Below are positions 17,809 to 27,287 of a stretch of 64,000 bases of DNA, one piece after another. The DNA is from Clostridium hydrogenum (GTDB taxonomy: Bacteria; Bacillota; Clostridia; Clostridiales; Clostridiaceae). Every line of letters starts with the position of its first letter. The stretch's first letter is position 1. Where the stretch lies: the NCBI RefSeq assembly GCF_021432385.1, contig NZ_JAEACT010000003.1, positions 806,001 to 870,000 of the forward strand. The letters run 5' to 3'. A program made the position numbers and the translations under genes. The notes under the pieces were generated by a model, which was not told the origin of the DNA, ran no database searches, and saw nothing but the letters and a program-made list of their open reading frames with translations.

Positions 17809-17877
17809 TCATAATGTAGCTAAAATCATAGACAACAGTGGAATTCCTAAAATAACAATGGAATACCATTTCATCAT
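17809..17877 (-). CDS. 22-residue hydrophobic peptide
   Basis: The short ORF reads MMKWYSIVILGIPLLSMILA and ends TL, a single hydrophobic helix with one lysine at the front. It starts 16 bases after the stop of the FMN reductase, with AAGCGAG ahead of the ATG, and is followed at once by a strong terminator. This position supports real transcription. Function is unknown. Confidence 0.4.
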   Translation of the reverse strand: MMKWYSIVILGIPLLSMILATL

Positions 17878-17893
17878 CTCGCTTAACTATATT

Positions 17894-18421
17894 CTAGAGT
17901 GATTGAGCAAACTCTCGTACCTTCTGAAGTCCTGCTGAGGTGCTCATGCTACCCTTTTCTTCCATATTAGGAACTTTAATTATACCCTTCAGCTCCCATT
18001 TTAAGTATGAACTTATAGCTTTAAGTTGTGCTTCAGCTGCACCATAAACTCCATCTGCTCCAGAATTAAGCAACATTGCAATAGAATTAATATGAAAACC
18101 CTTTTTCCCAAAAGCATACATTCTGTCTATAAAACACTTTGTTTGTGCAGAAATATCAAACCAATAAATTGGAGATGCAATTACAAGTAAATCTGCTTTG
18201 TCCAAATCTTTTAAAATGCTATTCATATCATCCTTTTGCACACATACCCCATCATGAGTAAAACAATATTTGCAATCAAGACACGGATTAACTTTAAGAC
18301 TGCTCAATTTTTTAACTGTTACTTCATGTCCTTTTTCCTTTGCAGCCTCTGCAAACGTCTCCGCCATTATTTCTGTATTTCCATTTTTTCTTGGACTGCC
18401 TGTTACAACTAAAATATTCAT
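17894..18421 (-). CDS. NADPH-dependent FMN reductase / flavodoxin-like protein
   Basis: This 175-residue protein has the flavodoxin-fold FMN loop GSPRKNGNTE at 8-17, a cysteine cluster near 50 (CLDCKYCFTHDGVCV) typical of iron-sulfur flavoprotein relatives, and the second flavin loop ASPIYWFDISAQTKCFIDR. It probably reduces small electron acceptors such as quinones or nitro compounds using FMN. The ATG at 18421 is chosen because GTGGAGGAG lies six bases before it. It heads a short transcript with the 22-residue peptide. Confidence 0.85.
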   Translation of the reverse strand: MNILVVTGSPRKNGNTEIMAETFAEAAKEKGHEVTVKKLSSLKVNPCLDCKYCFTHDGVCVQKDDMNSILKDLDKADLLVIASPIYWFDISAQTKCFIDRMYAFGKKGFHINSIAMLLNSGADGVYGAAEAQLKAISSYLKWELKGIIKVPNMEEKGSMSTSAGLQKVREFAQSL

Positions 18422-18456
18422 AAACTCCTCCACCTTTCTACTAAAATAATACTTTA

Positions 18457-18573
18457 TTATTTATGTTTTCTCAAGCAATCCAATCTAAATTCTCCTAACA
18501 AGCATTCAAAAGACTCTATATATTTATCACACAAAAGCTTTATTTCTTCTTTCGTCCTACCTGCTGATCTATA
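18457..18573 (-). pseudogene. Possible C-terminal remnant of a lost protein
   Basis: After an in-frame stop, 38 codons read like normal protein (YRSAGRTKEEIKLLCDKYIE, then SFECLLGEFRLDCL and RKHK). There is no start codon or ribosome site. It may be the tail of a gene deleted from this spot between the MerR and FMN reductase genes. The family is not recognised. Confidence 0.25.
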
Positions 18574-18631
18574 TTAAGTTTTCTTTTTAAAATTTAATTT
18601 CATTGCATAAAAAAATGCTTGTACATCAAAA

Positions 18632-20023
18632 TTAACCCATTTTTTTAATCTTGCTAACTGGAAAGTACATCTCCACTTCTAAATTTTCATCATTATCACT
18701 TATATCTGAAGAGAATATTTGAAAAGATGGCAGTATATCCATTTCATAATTTTTTTCTTCTATATTATACATAAAGGCTTCGTCCAAGCTCTTTTGATAA
18801 TTCTTCATATCACCAATATGCTTATAAAATAAATAATCATGCTGAGGAAGTACAAAGCTTATCATATCACAAGGAACCTTTTCAATATTTGATACCTGCA
18901 TTGCAAAAACAAAAGAAAAAACAGAATCTGGCACAATGTCTTTTCCTAGGGAGTCTATGCCTGAAAATCCGTATACCTTTTCTCCATTAACTATATTGGA
19001 TATTTCTACTATTCTATAATTAAATTCTCTAATAAATTTAGGAAAGTCTTTTTTATTAATGAACTTTGTATAGTGAATTCCAACAAAACTCATAGTTTCT
19101 TTATGAACTATAGTTAAAGGCATTGATGGCTCTTCACAAAAATACCCTTCTTTAAATTTTTCATGAAATTTTAAATGAGCTTCCTTCCTTTTTCTATATT
19201 TTGAACTTAATACTGATAAGCTCTTGTCAACAGCTTCTAAAGTCTTTCCAATAATCTCAATATTTCCTTCTGGCTTAATATAAGTGCAAAACACCTCAAA
19301 TTGCCTCTGCTCTTCTTCTGACATATCGAAGCTCATCATACTAACACTCTCTGATTTATACTCATAATTATCATTTTTTAAGTTTTCTGTCATTCTATTT
19401 TTTATTGTTTTCCATTCCTCTTCATCCATATCTACACTACTCTCAAGTTTCTCAGGAATATTTAAATTTGGTGTATTGTCTAAAGCTTTAACTAAATCTA
19501 TCCATGCATTTTCCTTTTCCTTGCTGTCTATAGCTTCCGTTAAAAAACTATTAAAACAGAAGGATAATACTTTTCCATAAATACCCGGGAAAATTCTTTC
19601 AAATTCATTAATCATAAACCCTTCGCGTTCTTTTTGATCCATTTCAAGCGCTTTGCTTAACTTATTCATTTCCTCTGTAACTTTTTTTACATCAGTATTA
19701 CCGACTTTTAAATCATTAACACAAGAAGACAAAACGCTTTTGTACTTTTCCATTTCATTAATTTGTTTAGTCAGCTTGTCAGTATATTCTGTAACTATTT
19801 TCAAAAATGCTTCCGAACTTTCTAAGGCAGCTTTAATTTCCTTAATGGAAAGTCCAAAACGCCTTAAAGTTGATATTTGAGTTAACACTTCTACATCTTT
19901 ATCAGAGTAATTTCTATAACCATTTTCTTCTGATACCGCTGGTTTAATCAATTCATTTTCTTCATAGTAATTGAGAGCTTTTTTAGTAAGTCCAGTTAAA
20001 GCCTTAACTTCGCTTATTTTCAT
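18632..20023 (-). CDS. MerR-family regulator with a large effector-binding domain
   Basis: This 463-residue protein starts with a MerR helix-turn-helix (MKISEVKALTGLTKKALNYY, then YRNYSDKDVEVLTQISTLRR), followed by a coiled coil at about 80-130, a long middle region and a GyrI-like effector domain at about 290-450 (EPSMPLTIVHKETMSFVGIH to MEMDI). This is much longer than usual MerR proteins (120-270). It lies at the end of an ABC exporter operon, 30 bases after the permease, and probably adjusts it in response to a bound drug or lipid. GAAGGTG precedes the ATG at 20023. Confidence 0.8.
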   Translation of the reverse strand: MKISEVKALTGLTKKALNYYEENELIKPAVSEENGYRNYSDKDVEVLTQISTLRRFGLSIKEIKAALESSEAFLKIVTEYTDKLTKQINEMEKYKSVLSSCVNDLKVGNTDVKKVTEEMNKLSKALEMDQKEREGFMINEFERIFPGIYGKVLSFCFNSFLTEAIDSKEKENAWIDLVKALDNTPNLNIPEKLESSVDMDEEEWKTIKNRMTENLKNDNYEYKSESVSMMSFDMSEEEQRQFEVFCTYIKPEGNIEIIGKTLEAVDKSLSVLSSKYRKRKEAHLKFHEKFKEGYFCEEPSMPLTIVHKETMSFVGIHYTKFINKKDFPKFIREFNYRIVEISNIVNGEKVYGFSGIDSLGKDIVPDSVFSFVFAMQVSNIEKVPCDMISFVLPQHDYLFYKHIGDMKNYQKSLDEAFMYNIEEKNYEMDILPSFQIFSSDISDNDENLEVEMYFPVSKIKKMG

Positions 20024-20052
20024 ATTACACCTTCTCTCAAAGTAATTTCGCT

Positions 20053-21675
20053 TCACCTAAGTTCAAGTTTACTAAATAAGAAGTCGCTTAAATATAATAA
20101 TATCATAATAATTACAGTTGAACTTATAATAAACATTGATAATGCAAATATTGTGTTTTTCAAATAAATAGCAGCCAATATAGCTACAATTATAGATGGT
20201 GCAAACATTAAGTATGAAAGTGCAGTTGAAATAATTGAATTTTTACTTCTATCATTAGGCGGTGTAATTAAAACAACAACTACAACACTAAAATAACATA
20301 TGCCAATTGACGTAACTGCCGTAAACCATAAAAATATTAATTGCAAAACTGAAGTTTTTGTAAAAAACAACAAAGGTATAATCATTAAAGTATCTGTAAT
20401 TAGATTATTTATCATAGGCCTAACATTTATAGCTAAAAGTTTCTTAGCTGCACTTCCTGGCAATAAAAATATATACTGCTTTTTTATTTCATATTTAAGT
20501 GGAGATGATATCTTTGACGCAACAACTGCTCCTTGCAAAAATATTAGTACAAATAATGGATAAACACTGTTAAATTCCTTTCCCCTTAAAAAATAGCACA
20601 TAGCAATTGATGCTATTACAGCAATTGCATACCCAATTAATCTACCATTTTTAGCAGTCCTTTTGTTTATTATATAGCTTTTCCAAATAAAAGCCCAAGG
20701 TCCTGTAAATTCTTTTGCACTAATATTTCCAACTGATTTACTTTTCTTTGAAACCTCTAAATTATCTGCCATGTCATATACTGTATCTCTTGAAGAAGTA
20801 TCATCAATTTTTTCATAGTAATGAACACATGCTCCAGCTTCCTCATAATAATCATCGGCAAAGTAAATTGCACTAAATAGTATTGCTGCTGTAATAATAA
20901 TTAATGAAATAGTCTGAATTAAAGGCGGCTTATTAGATACAATTGAAGCTATTAGCATATCCCTTAACCAGCCTGCAATAGGAATATTTGAAAAAACTTC
21001 TCCGTTTAAGTTGCTTATCAAAGCATCTCCAATATTTTTACTATTAATAATATTGTAAAGTAAATAGGTAATTATTACACCTGTAAAACCTAAAACACAG
21101 TATTTTATAATCTTACCCAAATTAAATTTATTAGACAAGGTATATATAAAGAATATCAATGAATTTTGCAGTATAGGAAATAACCACATCGCAATAATAA
21201 GATATATAAGTTTAAATATACGAATGTCATATACTTTTGATATAACAATAGCCATTACTATAACTAATAAAATTGACTCCAATAAATTTTTTATACATTT
21301 TCTTACTATTGTCCAAGCAAAAATTGTTCTTGGACTTATAGGCAATGGAAACAAATAATTAACATCGGCAGAGCAAAACTGAGAAGGATTGTATTTTGAT
21401 ATTGAATTATAAATGGTGAGTATAAATACCAAAAGTAAAACCGCCATTATTACAGCTGATAATATATGAGGCTTAATTGCAGCCCTAAGCATGTTAGAGG
21501 CTCCTCCATCCTTTCTTGTGTAAACAAAAAGAATAAGTAAAAAAGGAAAAATGAAAGAACCAATAGCTTTTATTGCAGTTACTGGATGTTTTAAAGCTTC
21601 TATAAAATTATTTTTTAATTTAACTATCTCTACATATGCTAAAGAAATAAAATCCACAAATACACTATCTTTCAT
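20053..21675 (-). CDS. ABC exporter permease (large, two-half)
   Basis: This 540-residue integral membrane protein has about 12-14 hydrophobic segments, with a soluble stretch around 270-320 (YYEEAGACVHYYEKIDDTSS). The layout fits the putative ABC exporter family that pairs with one ATPase. Its start overlaps the end of the ATPase gene by 11 bases, so the two are translationally coupled. Substrate is unknown; the MerR/GyrI regulator that follows suggests a toxic amphiphile. Confidence 0.8.
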   Translation of the reverse strand: MKDSVFVDFISLAYVEIVKLKNNFIEALKHPVTAIKAIGSFIFPFLLILFVYTRKDGGASNMLRAAIKPHILSAVIMAVLLLVFILTIYNSISKYNPSQFCSADVNYLFPLPISPRTIFAWTIVRKCIKNLLESILLVIVMAIVISKVYDIRIFKLIYLIIAMWLFPILQNSLIFFIYTLSNKFNLGKIIKYCVLGFTGVIITYLLYNIINSKNIGDALISNLNGEVFSNIPIAGWLRDMLIASIVSNKPPLIQTISLIIITAAILFSAIYFADDYYEEAGACVHYYEKIDDTSSRDTVYDMADNLEVSKKSKSVGNISAKEFTGPWAFIWKSYIINKRTAKNGRLIGYAIAVIASIAMCYFLRGKEFNSVYPLFVLIFLQGAVVASKISSPLKYEIKKQYIFLLPGSAAKKLLAINVRPMINNLITDTLMIIPLLFFTKTSVLQLIFLWFTAVTSIGICYFSVVVVVLITPPNDRSKNSIISTALSYLMFAPSIIVAILAAIYLKNTIFALSMFIISSTVIIMILLYLSDFLFSKLELR

Positions 21676-22396
21676 CTTCAGTCACCTCTAAGAATATATC
21701 TTCAAGTGAAGCACCTTGTGATGCTTTTATTTCATGTCTTAACTCCTCTATGCTTCCTTCAGTAAGTACTTTTCCTTTTTTCATAACAATAATTCTGTCA
21801 CAAAGATTTTCGGCAGTATCAAGCATATGTGTACTTATAAGAAGAGTTTTACCTTCTTCTTTCAATGTTTTAAAGGCATCTTTCAATTCTCTTATAGCCT
21901 TAGGATCAAGGCCTACAAGAGGCTCATCTATAAAAAAAATTTCTGGATCATGAATTAAAGCACAGCAAATAGAAAGTTTCTGCTTCATTCCTTTTGATAA
22001 ATCTTTGCCCAATTCATCCTTCCTATCCAAAATATCAAAGTCAGATAATATTTTTTCTGCTCTTCCTTTCCAATCATTAATTTTATATACCATAGCCATA
22101 AATTTTAGATGTTCTAGTACTGTAAGCATCGGATATATATCAGGTGTTTCAGGTATATATGCTAGTTTATATTTAACATCCTTAGAATTACTGCCTTTTC
22201 CATTTATAATTACTTTTCCATCATTTTTTCTAAGCAATCCCAAAATACACTTAATGGTAGTAGTTTTTCCTGCGCCATTAGGACCAGTTAGCGCCACAAT
22301 TTCTCCTTTATTTAGTGAAAAACTAATACCATTAACGGCATTAGTTTTTTTATAACACTTTTTTAAATTTGTAACCTTTAATACTTCTTGTTCCAT
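21665..22396 (-). CDS. ABC transporter ATP-binding protein
   Basis: This 243-residue ATPase has Walker A (GPNGAGKTTTIKCILGLL), the signature LSKGMKQKLSICCALI, Walker B (IFFIDEPLVGLDP) and the switch histidine in STHML. It energises the permease at 20053-21675. AGGGAG lies about 10 bases before the ATG. The operon order is ATPase, permease, MerR. Confidence 0.92.
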   Translation of the reverse strand: MEQEVLKVTNLKKCYKKTNAVNGISFSLNKGEIVALTGPNGAGKTTTIKCILGLLRKNDGKVIINGKGSNSKDVKYKLAYIPETPDIYPMLTVLEHLKFMAMVYKINDWKGRAEKILSDFDILDRKDELGKDLSKGMKQKLSICCALIHDPEIFFIDEPLVGLDPKAIRELKDAFKTLKEEGKTLLISTHMLDTAENLCDRIIVMKKGKVLTEGSIEELRHEIKASQGASLEDIFLEVTEDER

Positions 22397-22555
22397 TTTA
22401 ACCGCTCCCTACGTTTTCTATTGTGAAACTATTGCAAAATTTATATAGTTTTTAGCTTAATTAGCTTCACTCTATTTAGAATTCTAACGCGGTCCCTTGG
22501 GGATCAGTCAACAAAAATATTTATAACTACTTAGCGTTCACAACCGATTAAAACG

Positions 22556-24130
22556 TTATGATACACTATTTTGTATTACCTTCCAATTATTATTAACCTT
22601 TACCTCTATAAATTTATGCTTCATTATATAATTTGCAATAATTTCTGTCATATCAATAGGAATATCTTTTACAACTTTACTTATATCGAACATAAAGTAA
22701 TCACCACCACCGCCAGCTCTATAGCTATTCATAACGACATTGTAGTATTCTTCCATTTTAAGCATTTTACTCTTATATAAAAGTTTACTTACCCTATTTC
22801 CTTCTTTCTTTGAAACATCTATTATATATTCAATTCCTTCCCACATATCATAATTATAATGCTGAATTTTAGGTTCTAAAAACTTAGGATTGATTTCAAT
22901 TTTATTATTTTTCAAGCAAAAATATTGAGCGCTTTTTTCAAGTGCCGCCTTTATATCTTCTCCTTTTATTCTAAGAACCTTTAAGGTATTTGCATATGGG
23001 TAATTAGATACTATATCCCTCATGGTAATTTTAGCTTTAAAGCCTATACAATTATTATCAAAAATAGCTGAACAGGATATATCTGTTTCTGAAGCTTCCA
23101 TTTGTATTTTGTTTATAAATTCTATAAATTCATTATCCCTAAGTCTCGCCTTAAAAGGATCTCCAATCAATATGTCTCTATTGCTTTCGCCTATTGGAGT
23201 ATCTAGCCACTTTTGAGTTTTTACCTCCAAATTGTTTATTAAATTTATTATATTATTGTCTACTTTATTTTTAGGTATGATAATTTCAGATTTTTTATCA
23301 CAAATTATCCATCTATTATCTCTTTTTTCTAATTCTAAAGTAATTTTAGCTAGACTCTCTCCGTATGCTCCTGGTTGGACTATATGAACATCTTTTATAC
23401 TTGCATTTGCAATCTTTCTATGTTGATGCCCTGTTAAAAGTACATCTATTCCATTTATATTCGTAGCAAGCTCATAACCTTGATTTTCTCCAGTTATATT
23501 TTCAACTGCTTCTCCTGTATTTATATCTCTTTCAAAACCACCATGATACGCAACAATTACCACATCTGGAGTTTCCTCTTCTATTTCCTTCAGAGCCGCC
23601 TTGATACTTATTACTGCATCTTCAAAATTAAGATTGCTAATCTCTTCTGGCTTTTCAAAGTGAGGTATGTATTTTGTTGTAACCCCTACAACCGCAAGCT
23701 TTATACCATTTTCAAACTTTTTTATAATATAGCCTGTGCCAGATAACGGTTTTCCTGTTTCTTTTATTAAAATATTATTGGAAATCCACGGAAATGTTGC
23801 TTCAGAAATAGCAGTTCTTAAATAATCTTGCCCATAATTAAATTCATGATTGCCAATAACTGCAGCATCATATTTTAGATAATTCATAACTGAAATTATT
23901 CCATTAGATGAAGCTTTGCCTATTCTCGCATTATAATAAGCAAGCGGAGTTCCTTGAAGAATATCTCCCGTATCTATTAATAATATATTTTCATTATTTT
24001 CTCTTTCCTCTTTTATTATCTCCGAAAGCTTAGCAAGTCCCCTATTTGCCACTTCATTGGAGGCATAATTTATGGGAAGTATGTTTCCATGAACATCACT
24101 TGTTTGAAGAATTACTATTTTTTGCTTCAC
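22556..24130 (-). CDS. Calcineurin-like 5'-nucleotidase / 2',3'-cyclic phosphodiesterase family protein
   Basis: This 524-residue protein has the two-domain 5'-nucleotidase layout: a metallophosphoesterase domain with metal ligands in TSDVHGN, DTGDILQG, GNHEFNYG, VAYHGG and LTGHQHR (about 10-240), and a 5'-nucleotidase C-terminal domain (about 310-510, with NSYRAGGGGDYFMF). It likely removes phosphate from nucleotides or cyclic nucleotides. Unlike most relatives it has no signal peptide, so it may work in the cytoplasm. It starts at a GTG after AAGGAGG; an ATG six bases earlier is out of frame and followed at once by TGA. It lies downstream of the metallo-hydrolase gene. Confidence 0.88.
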   Translation of the reverse strand: MKQKIVILQTSDVHGNILPINYASNEVANRGLAKLSEIIKEERENNENILLIDTGDILQGTPLAYYNARIGKASSNGIISVMNYLKYDAAVIGNHEFNYGQDYLRTAISEATFPWISNNILIKETGKPLSGTGYIIKKFENGIKLAVVGVTTKYIPHFEKPEEISNLNFEDAVISIKAALKEIEEETPDVVIVAYHGGFERDINTGEAVENITGENQGYELATNINGIDVLLTGHQHRKIANASIKDVHIVQPGAYGESLAKITLELEKRDNRWIICDKKSEIIIPKNKVDNNIINLINNLEVKTQKWLDTPIGESNRDILIGDPFKARLRDNEFIEFINKIQMEASETDISCSAIFDNNCIGFKAKITMRDIVSNYPYANTLKVLRIKGEDIKAALEKSAQYFCLKNNKIEINPKFLEPKIQHYNYDMWEGIEYIIDVSKKEGNRVSKLLYKSKMLKMEEYYNVVMNSYRAGGGGDYFMFDISKVVKDIPIDMTEIIANYIMKHKFIEVKVNNNWKVIQNSVS

Positions 24131-24156
24131 TTCATCCTCGCCTCCTTTAGTTTATA

Positions 24157-24237
24157 TTATAGATGTACAACTTGGAACATTGAAAAGGAATGCAACTCCT
24201 CCTTCATTGTGCATTGTGAACTGTGAATTGTGAATTA
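24157..24237. repeat. Partial composite repeat, copy 10 (type A arm plus TTCACAA-type heptamers)
   Basis: A type A arm end (TATAGATGTACAACTTGGAA) is joined directly to CTCCTTCATTGTG and a run of TTGTGAA-type heptamers. The hairpin core and the other arm are missing. The heptamers run into the 3' end of the gene at 24204 and encode its last residues. Confidence 0.65.
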
Positions 24238-25565
24238 AAAACATATGTTTTCCCCTCTTCTGGAAGAAACCTTATTCCACAATTTATATGTATATTTTCA
24301 GGATAAAAACCATGTATAGGAATAAACCAATTAGGCTTTATTATTTCAGCAAGGTACTTTAAATCCTTAGGTGTAGCGTGTCCAGTACTTCCTATGTATT
24401 TATATTCTATATTTAATTTTCTTAAGAATTCTTTCATGCCGTTATAACTAGGATCATAATCACCAAGTGGTGTACCATTAGAATGAATATAAACGGCTTT
24501 TCCAAAATCAATATCAAGCAATTTTATAATATTATCAAAACTATTTTGAACAAGGTACTCATAACCTTCCAAATTTATATTTTCTAAACATAGTTTCTTT
24601 GCATTATTATAAAAATCTATAACCTCTTTGTTAAACTTATTTAGCTCTAATTTTTCTTCTTCAATAACATAAAAATCATTAATATCTATAGTATTTTTAG
24701 CAATATATGCTGTTGCTAGCTCTAACACTAATTTTCTTTTAAGTTTTTTAGAAGCCTCATAAAACTCCATTATCCTATCTATATTTCTGTGATAAATATT
24801 AAAAAAGGCAATTTCGTTTTTCTCTTTAAGCTCTTCTACAATTCTTAAAGTTAAATTCTTCTCACCACTTGGTGCTTCCTTGCTTGCTTCAACCTGCATC
24901 GCCTCATTTCCAACTGTAGTTGATTCAAGAATTAAAAGATTTACACCTAGCTTTTCTGCTTCATGCGCCATATTAAGTGTCCATTCCGGATGGCTACCGC
25001 TTAACCTTAAATCTCCAGAGTAAAGTACAGTTAAATCAGGTGTTTTCACAAAATACGCTGTTGCTCCCATTACATCATGATCAACCCTTAACGAAGTAAC
25101 GCATATATCTCCAAATTTCAAAGTTTCTCCGTAGTGTATTATATTGTATGCCCTTTCTCCAATTACCCCTTCTCCTATTTTTTCTAAAATGCTGTATAAC
25201 TTTAAGCTCTCCTCCGTCATATATACCTCTATATTGTTATCAATCAGTCCCATATGCTGCATGTGATCTAGGTGAAGATGTGATATAAACACTTTTGTAA
25301 TTTTGCCATACTTTTCTAAGGGTAATATTTTCATTTCATCCAATATGTCATTTTCAGAATAAAATCCATCTATTTTAGGAAGTATACCTAGTCTAAGGTA
25401 TTTCTTTATAATATCCCGCGAAATATTGTCGGCTGCAAAGCCTAAAGGTGTTATTCCCCTTCCAAAATCAAGTATTATTCTATTATCTCCATATTCTATA
25501 CTGATTACCGTACCACCTATTTTCCTCGTACCAGAATAGAATTTAATTTCAGTCTTATTTTCCAT
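24204..25565 (-). CDS. RNase J-like metallo-beta-lactamase-fold hydrolase
   Basis: This 453-residue protein has the metallo-beta-lactamase metal site HLHLDH (near 95), with further ligands probably in RVDHDVMGA and SGDLRLSG, and a C-terminal block STGHATPKDLKYLAEIIKPN ending in PIHGF, as in the RNase J and beta-CASP group. It may be a nuclease or another phosphoester hydrolase. The last nine or so residues (NSQFTVHNAQ) are encoded by a repeat element rather than conserved sequence. The ATG at 25565 follows TTGGAGG; an earlier ATG touches that site directly. It lies between the Ugp-like operon and the nucleotidase gene. Confidence 0.82.
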   Translation of the reverse strand: MENKTEIKFYSGTRKIGGTVISIEYGDNRIILDFGRGITPLGFAADNISRDIIKKYLRLGILPKIDGFYSENDILDEMKILPLEKYGKITKVFISHLHLDHMQHMGLIDNNIEVYMTEESLKLYSILEKIGEGVIGERAYNIIHYGETLKFGDICVTSLRVDHDVMGATAYFVKTPDLTVLYSGDLRLSGSHPEWTLNMAHEAEKLGVNLLILESTTVGNEAMQVEASKEAPSGEKNLTLRIVEELKEKNEIAFFNIYHRNIDRIMEFYEASKKLKRKLVLELATAYIAKNTIDINDFYVIEEEKLELNKFNKEVIDFYNNAKKLCLENINLEGYEYLVQNSFDNIIKLLDIDFGKAVYIHSNGTPLGDYDPSYNGMKEFLRKLNIEYKYIGSTGHATPKDLKYLAEIIKPNWFIPIHGFYPENIHINCGIRFLPEEGKTYVFNSQFTVHNAQ

Positions 25566-25590
25566 AAGCATCCTCCAAAATAATATCTTT

Positions 25591-25915
25591 TATATAGATA
25601 AGCAATTTTAAAAGTTAAAATTACTTGTACCAAATTCATCCTGTTAAATTACAATTTGTCGAGCAGAGTACAGATGACAGAGTACAGAGTACAGTGAATG
25701 ATGATTTACCTTTCGCTTCTCTCAGGTAAATCTTAAACTTAATGTTGTCAGCTTCGCTGAGCACCATGTATGGCGCGATTGCGCAGCAATAAAAAAATAA
25801 GTTTTCAGATTTTTCGCAGTGTTAACGGAGAAAAATCATCCTTCGTTGTACTCTGTACTCTGTACTCCGTACTCTGTGTTAAATTGTAATTTGTGCAGTC
25901 AAACTGCTATATCAA
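25591..25915. repeat. Composite palindromic repeat, copy 8 (type A arms plus core)
   Basis: The left arm starts TATAGATAAGCAATTTTAAA and includes TTAAATTACAATTTG. The right arm (AAATTGTAATTTG from about 25880) is shortened. GAGTACA heptamers and the hairpin core fill the middle. It takes up nearly all of the 375-base gap between the metallo-hydrolase gene and the ABC substrate-binding protein gene. Confidence 0.85.
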
Positions 25916-25940
25916 TAAATTACTCCCCAACTTACTAACC

Positions 25941-27257
25941 CTATTTTTGTAAATCTTGTTTTGCAGTTGTTTCTGCATTATTTAAACCATCAGCTACGGA
26001 CTTCTTTCCAATTAGTACATCATTAAAAATAGCTGATACATCTGTACGAAGCTTTGTATAGCCCTTTGCATGAGAATCAGTAAAGCCATAATCGAATTGT
26101 TCCTCTGCAGCCTTTTGAATAGGATTCTTTTCTATATAAGATTTCCATCCAGTTGAATCCAATACAGATTTTCTAACAGGTACATATCCAGTTTTTTCTG
26201 CCCATTCCATAGTTTCAGCATCTGAAGCTAAGAATTTTTCAAAATCCCAAGCTGCTAACTTTTGTTCTGCAGTTGCATTTTTAAATATAACTAGGTTTGT
26301 TCCTTGGAAAGGCGAAGCTGCCTCTACATCCTTAGGTAAAACCGCAGTAGACCAATTAAATTTACCTTTTACTGCTGCTGTAATATAAGATACTCCTGCA
26401 GATGAACCTATGCACATTGCAACATCTCCACGTCCAAATGGTGTTGAAATATATTGGTCCTCTCCAGCAAGTCTTGCAGTTTTATCATTAACTAACATAT
26501 CAGTTAAGAATTGAAGTGCCTTTTTTCCAGCAGCTGAGTTAAATTTTACTTTTCCATCATTAGTTACATAATCGCCACCTGCCTGTTTTATATATGTTGC
26601 CAAATCTCCAGAAACCGAATTTTCAAAGCCCATACCTATTACTTTTTTACCATTTATAGTAGTTGTAGTTTTTTTAGCTGCATCCTTTAGTTCATCCCAA
26701 GTTTCAGGTACTTTAGCACCAACTTTGTCAAGATAGTCCTTATTGTAGATTAAAACCTCTGTACTCTTATTAAAAGGCACTCCATATAATTTATTATCAA
26801 AAGTGTTATCATCCAAAAAAGCTTTTACTATATCAGCTTTATCATTCATACCTACTTTACTGTCGTTGTAATATGGTGTTAAATTTTCTATAAGATCATT
26901 ATCTACATAATCCGTCATCCAATTTGAATAAGCTTGTGCCATTACAGGTGAAGTCTTTGCCTTTGCAGCTGCCATAAGCTTTTGTGACAAGGTATCATAA
27001 TTTCCTTGTGCAACAAGTTTAACTGTTATATTGGGATTTTTCTTGTGAAAATCATCTGCTAACTTTTGAAGTTCTTTCTCTGTAGGGCCTGTCATAGCAT
27101 GCCAGAACTGTATTGTCACCGGTTTATCAATTTTTACATCTGCTAAACTACTGCTTGAATTACTGTTGCTACCTGCTTTACTACCATTTCCACAACCACC
27201 AAGTGTCATTATTAAAGCTGCTGACATTAAAAAAGCTAATATTTTTTTTGATTTCAT
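25941..27257 (-). CDS. UgpB-like ABC transporter substrate-binding lipoprotein
   Basis: This 438-residue protein has a lipoprotein signal with lipobox LGGC (Cys about 22) followed by a Ser/Asn-rich linker. The mature part resembles glycerol-3-phosphate binder UgpB from memory: TIQFWHAMTGPTEKELQKLA, then PFNKSTEVLIYNKD, ending region EKTGYVPVRKSV and IEKNP. It would capture glycerol phosphate, glycerophosphodiesters or a sugar outside the membrane. It is the last gene of a four-gene transport operon (ATPase, permease, permease, binding protein). Exact substrate is inferred. Confidence 0.85.
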   Translation of the reverse strand: MKSKKILAFLMSAALIMTLGGCGNGSKAGSNSNSSSSLADVKIDKPVTIQFWHAMTGPTEKELQKLADDFHKKNPNITVKLVAQGNYDTLSQKLMAAAKAKTSPVMAQAYSNWMTDYVDNDLIENLTPYYNDSKVGMNDKADIVKAFLDDNTFDNKLYGVPFNKSTEVLIYNKDYLDKVGAKVPETWDELKDAAKKTTTTINGKKVIGMGFENSVSGDLATYIKQAGGDYVTNDGKVKFNSAAGKKALQFLTDMLVNDKTARLAGEDQYISTPFGRGDVAMCIGSSAGVSYITAAVKGKFNWSTAVLPKDVEAASPFQGTNLVIFKNATAEQKLAAWDFEKFLASDAETMEWAEKTGYVPVRKSVLDSTGWKSYIEKNPIQKAAEEQFDYGFTDSHAKGYTKLRTDVSAIFNDVLIGKKSVADGLNNAETTAKQDLQK

Positions 27258-27287
27258 TTTTTTACATCTCCTTAATTTTCATATTTA

